DNA from: Roseococcus microcysteis
GTDB taxonomy: Bacteria > Pseudomonadota > Alphaproteobacteria > Acetobacterales > Acetobacteraceae
Direction: 5' to 3'
NCBI RefSeq assembly: GCF_014764365.1
Contig: NZ_CP061718.1
Coordinates: 2,806,501 to 2,870,500 of the forward strand
DNA length: 64,000 bases
Below the pieces are notes generated by a model. The model did no database searches, had not been told where the DNA came from, and saw only the letters and a list, made by a program, of their open reading frames with translations. The position numbers and the translations under genes were made by a program. Positions 63,401 to 64,000 of this stretch are shown piece by piece (position 1 is the stretch's first letter; each line of letters begins with the position of its first letter).

Positions 63401-64000
63401 GCAGCAGGGTCAGGTGGATCTCGCGCAAATGGAAAGTGGCGCCGAGTGCCGCGTCACGCAGGCTGATGCGCCCGCCCAGGATGCGGACGCGGCGCAGCAG
63501 GGTGTGGGCGGCGCGTTCCTCCGGCGGGCGCATCAGGTCGGCCAGGAGCTGGGGCAGGGCGGAGGGCGTGCCGTCCGCCGGCGCCGGCTCCGCGCCTGGC
63601 TGGGGCGTCAGGTCGAGGCCCACCGTGCCATCCGCCTCCCGCCGCAGGCTGAGGACGGGGGCGAAGAGGTCCACCGTCGCGGGGGCGAGGGTTCCGCGCA
63701 AAAGAGGCGCCAGGGCGAAGGTGACGGCGGCATCGGGCAGGGCGCCGGCCACCACGCCCTCCGCATCGGTCAACCGGGCGCCGGAGACGCGCACCTCCAC
63801 GGGGGCCGAGCCGCCATGGAAGCCTTCCCAGGCGATGGCCGCGCGGCCGACGGAGAGGCGCAGTTCACCCCCTCGGCATTGGCCGCGCGCTCGATCTGCC
63901 GGGCGAGGAAGGCCGATTCCCAGGGTCCGGAGGAGAGCCGCCAGGCCAGCGCGCCCAGCGCCAGCCCGGCCAGCAGCGGCAGGAAGAGCAGCAGCGAGAG
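60447..64000 (-). CDS. AsmA-like/DUF3971 (YhdP-type) protein, frameshifted near 63870, 5' end outside window
   Basis: A very large envelope protein of the AsmA/YhdP/TamB-like group, thought to help move phospholipids between membranes. About 1,180 residues are visible. They start with the end of an N-terminal membrane anchor (LSLLLFLPLLAGLALGALAW) at the window edge, then a long beta-rich groove-like region. AsmA-like C-terminal features such as LEPDVLRVNEARAFSASLGL and MEGTIVPAYVFNTLLGNLPLVGRL (core GTIVPAYVFNTLLGNLPLVG) lie near the end. The frame breaks between RQIERAANAEG and ELRLSVGRAAIAWEGFHGG at a run of five C (plus strand 63868-63872). One extra base restores it as AEGGELRL. Confidence 0.83.
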   Translation of the reverse strand, partial: LAAALPAAAGRAGAGRAGLAALLRTLGIGLPRPADRARGQCRGGELRLSVGRAAIAWEGFHGGSAPVEVRVSGARLTDAEGVVAGALPDAAVTFALAPLLRGTLAPATVDLFAPVLSLRREADGTVGLDLTPQPGAEPAPADGTPSALPQLLADLMRPPEERAAHTLLRRVRILGGRISLRDAALGATFHLREIHLTLLRGGEGGLEADGEAMLETIGADGIAKRLPVHVSAQAEGEPTQVHLRLDLPVLRPPELAAVLPFLAPLTMLDAPVAVQASLSMDGEGQVHGLGLALQAAEGGRLRPAPGLELPFDALEAEALATPDSLILERAMLRLPGTAGQPIEASAELQRRPPGWGGRARLNLGELDITTIPRLWPAELAPEAREATRLALQRGVLREAALLLDVTTAPDLTRWAVVGGRADLVLAEAEVTPPGMGALQVAEAAVSASLGPGAVTLEALHLDLAAPETGGAATRLAATGAARFAEGRWASEVSLSLNDARFAELPRLWPEGVVRGARDWITTNITAGTLTEGRWRIGVSANEALGEARLEALEGEASVEGATVHYLRPMPPVAGVTGRARFARDGVVVETRGGALAAEAGGIQAGESTLRFAFAPPGQPDTAEMSFNLSGPLTGLVTVLRHPRLALFDRRPFPIDVRGGQFNGRLQLDFPLLADLRTEQMQLRAEARLTQGRVASLLLGRDLEGATAELTTDMQGLRGSGTGTLAGIALRFGVELDYRAGPATQVVSRETLTARPTAAQLAALGLDAGALLRGPVAIEARGERRRNGQASYALTGNLRDAVLAFPPLGWEKPEGSPGQAEATLRLNNDQLTSIEGIRIEALELALRARAVARANRIERVELQETVFGASRLVGDARAGARPNEPWSITLRGPLLDLRPVLGPSTPSSERPAPTEGQQPPLNLDLRFDQVLVGPQREIFAVQATGRMDTAGVLRQATLRGRTARGGGAFEAALTPGRGNVRQVRAVAEDGGAVLRALGITTSIRGGRLALTGQYTETRPGAPLSGTAELDNFVVRDAPALGKLLQAMTLFGVLEAMQGGNGLVFTRAVVPFVLEPDVLRVNEARAFSASLGLTAQGRLLRERAVLDMEGTIVPAYVFNTLLGNLPLVGRLFSPERGGGVFAATFRAQGPPEDPTITVNPLAALTPGFLRGLFDLGGEPEAPTRR

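Overview
The window is about 70% GC, densely packed with genes, and contains no insertion sequence, CRISPR array, tRNA or rRNA that I can see. Many ATGA/GTGA start-stop overlaps, several Bug/TctC-type solute receptors, twin-arginine-like leaders and an AsmA-like protein point to an alphaproteobacterium. My best guess is an Acetobacteraceae (Roseomonas-like) chromosome, inferred from gene content and protein style without any database search.

Layout. 1-4774: the end of an oligopeptide-type ABC importer operon (receptor, two permeases, two ATPases). 4765-12.1 kb: glucokinase, a PhoX-type phosphatase, a Bug receptor, formamidase, a metallo-beta-lactamase-fold hydrolase and a divergent quinone-oxidoreductase-like gene, then helicase hrpB (12.1-14.5 kb). 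14.5-19.1 kb: terC, tatA, methionine-salvage genes mtnB-mtnD-mtnC, and corA. 19.2-31.5 kb: one co-directional cation-homeostasis block, mnhABCDEFG (Mrp Na+/H+ antiporter), a histidine kinase, a sigma-54 activator, a Ca2+/cation antiporter and ktrBA K+ uptake. 31.7-34.6 kb: a frameshifted Bug receptor, a secreted alpha/beta hydrolase and a HAD hydrolase. 34.8-38.7 kb: a NitT/TauT-type ABC importer coupled to a cytosine-deaminase-like amidohydrolase. 38.6-41.4 kb (minus strand): creatininase-like protein, FAD oxidase and a flavodoxin-fold reductase. 41.4-51.3 kb: an exopolysaccharide/O-antigen cluster (polymerase/ligase, epimerase, glycosyltransferases, chain-length regulator, flippase). 51.3-58.2 kb (minus strand): a molybdopterin hydroxylase large subunit plus a BMP-type (purine/nucleoside-like) ABC importer. 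58.3-64 kb (minus strand): a chemoreceptor and an AsmA-like protein running off the window.

Most interesting. The cation block carries what looks like a complete enhancer-dependent promoter: an exact sigma-54 -24/-12 match at 19216-19232, and about 100 bp upstream two 18-bp palindromes spaced 21 bp centre to centre. A sigma-54 activator of the NtrC class (GAFTGA present) with its kinase is encoded inside the same block. This predicts self-contained two-component control of Na+/H+, K+ and Ca2+ transport. MnhG in this block is fused to a long C-terminal part resembling universal stress proteins.

Three genes (histidine kinase, Bug receptor, AsmA-like) each carry a frameshift that is repaired by adding one G/C to a homopolymer. 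This looks like systematic homopolymer under-calling rather than three independent gene losses, but only reads can settle it.
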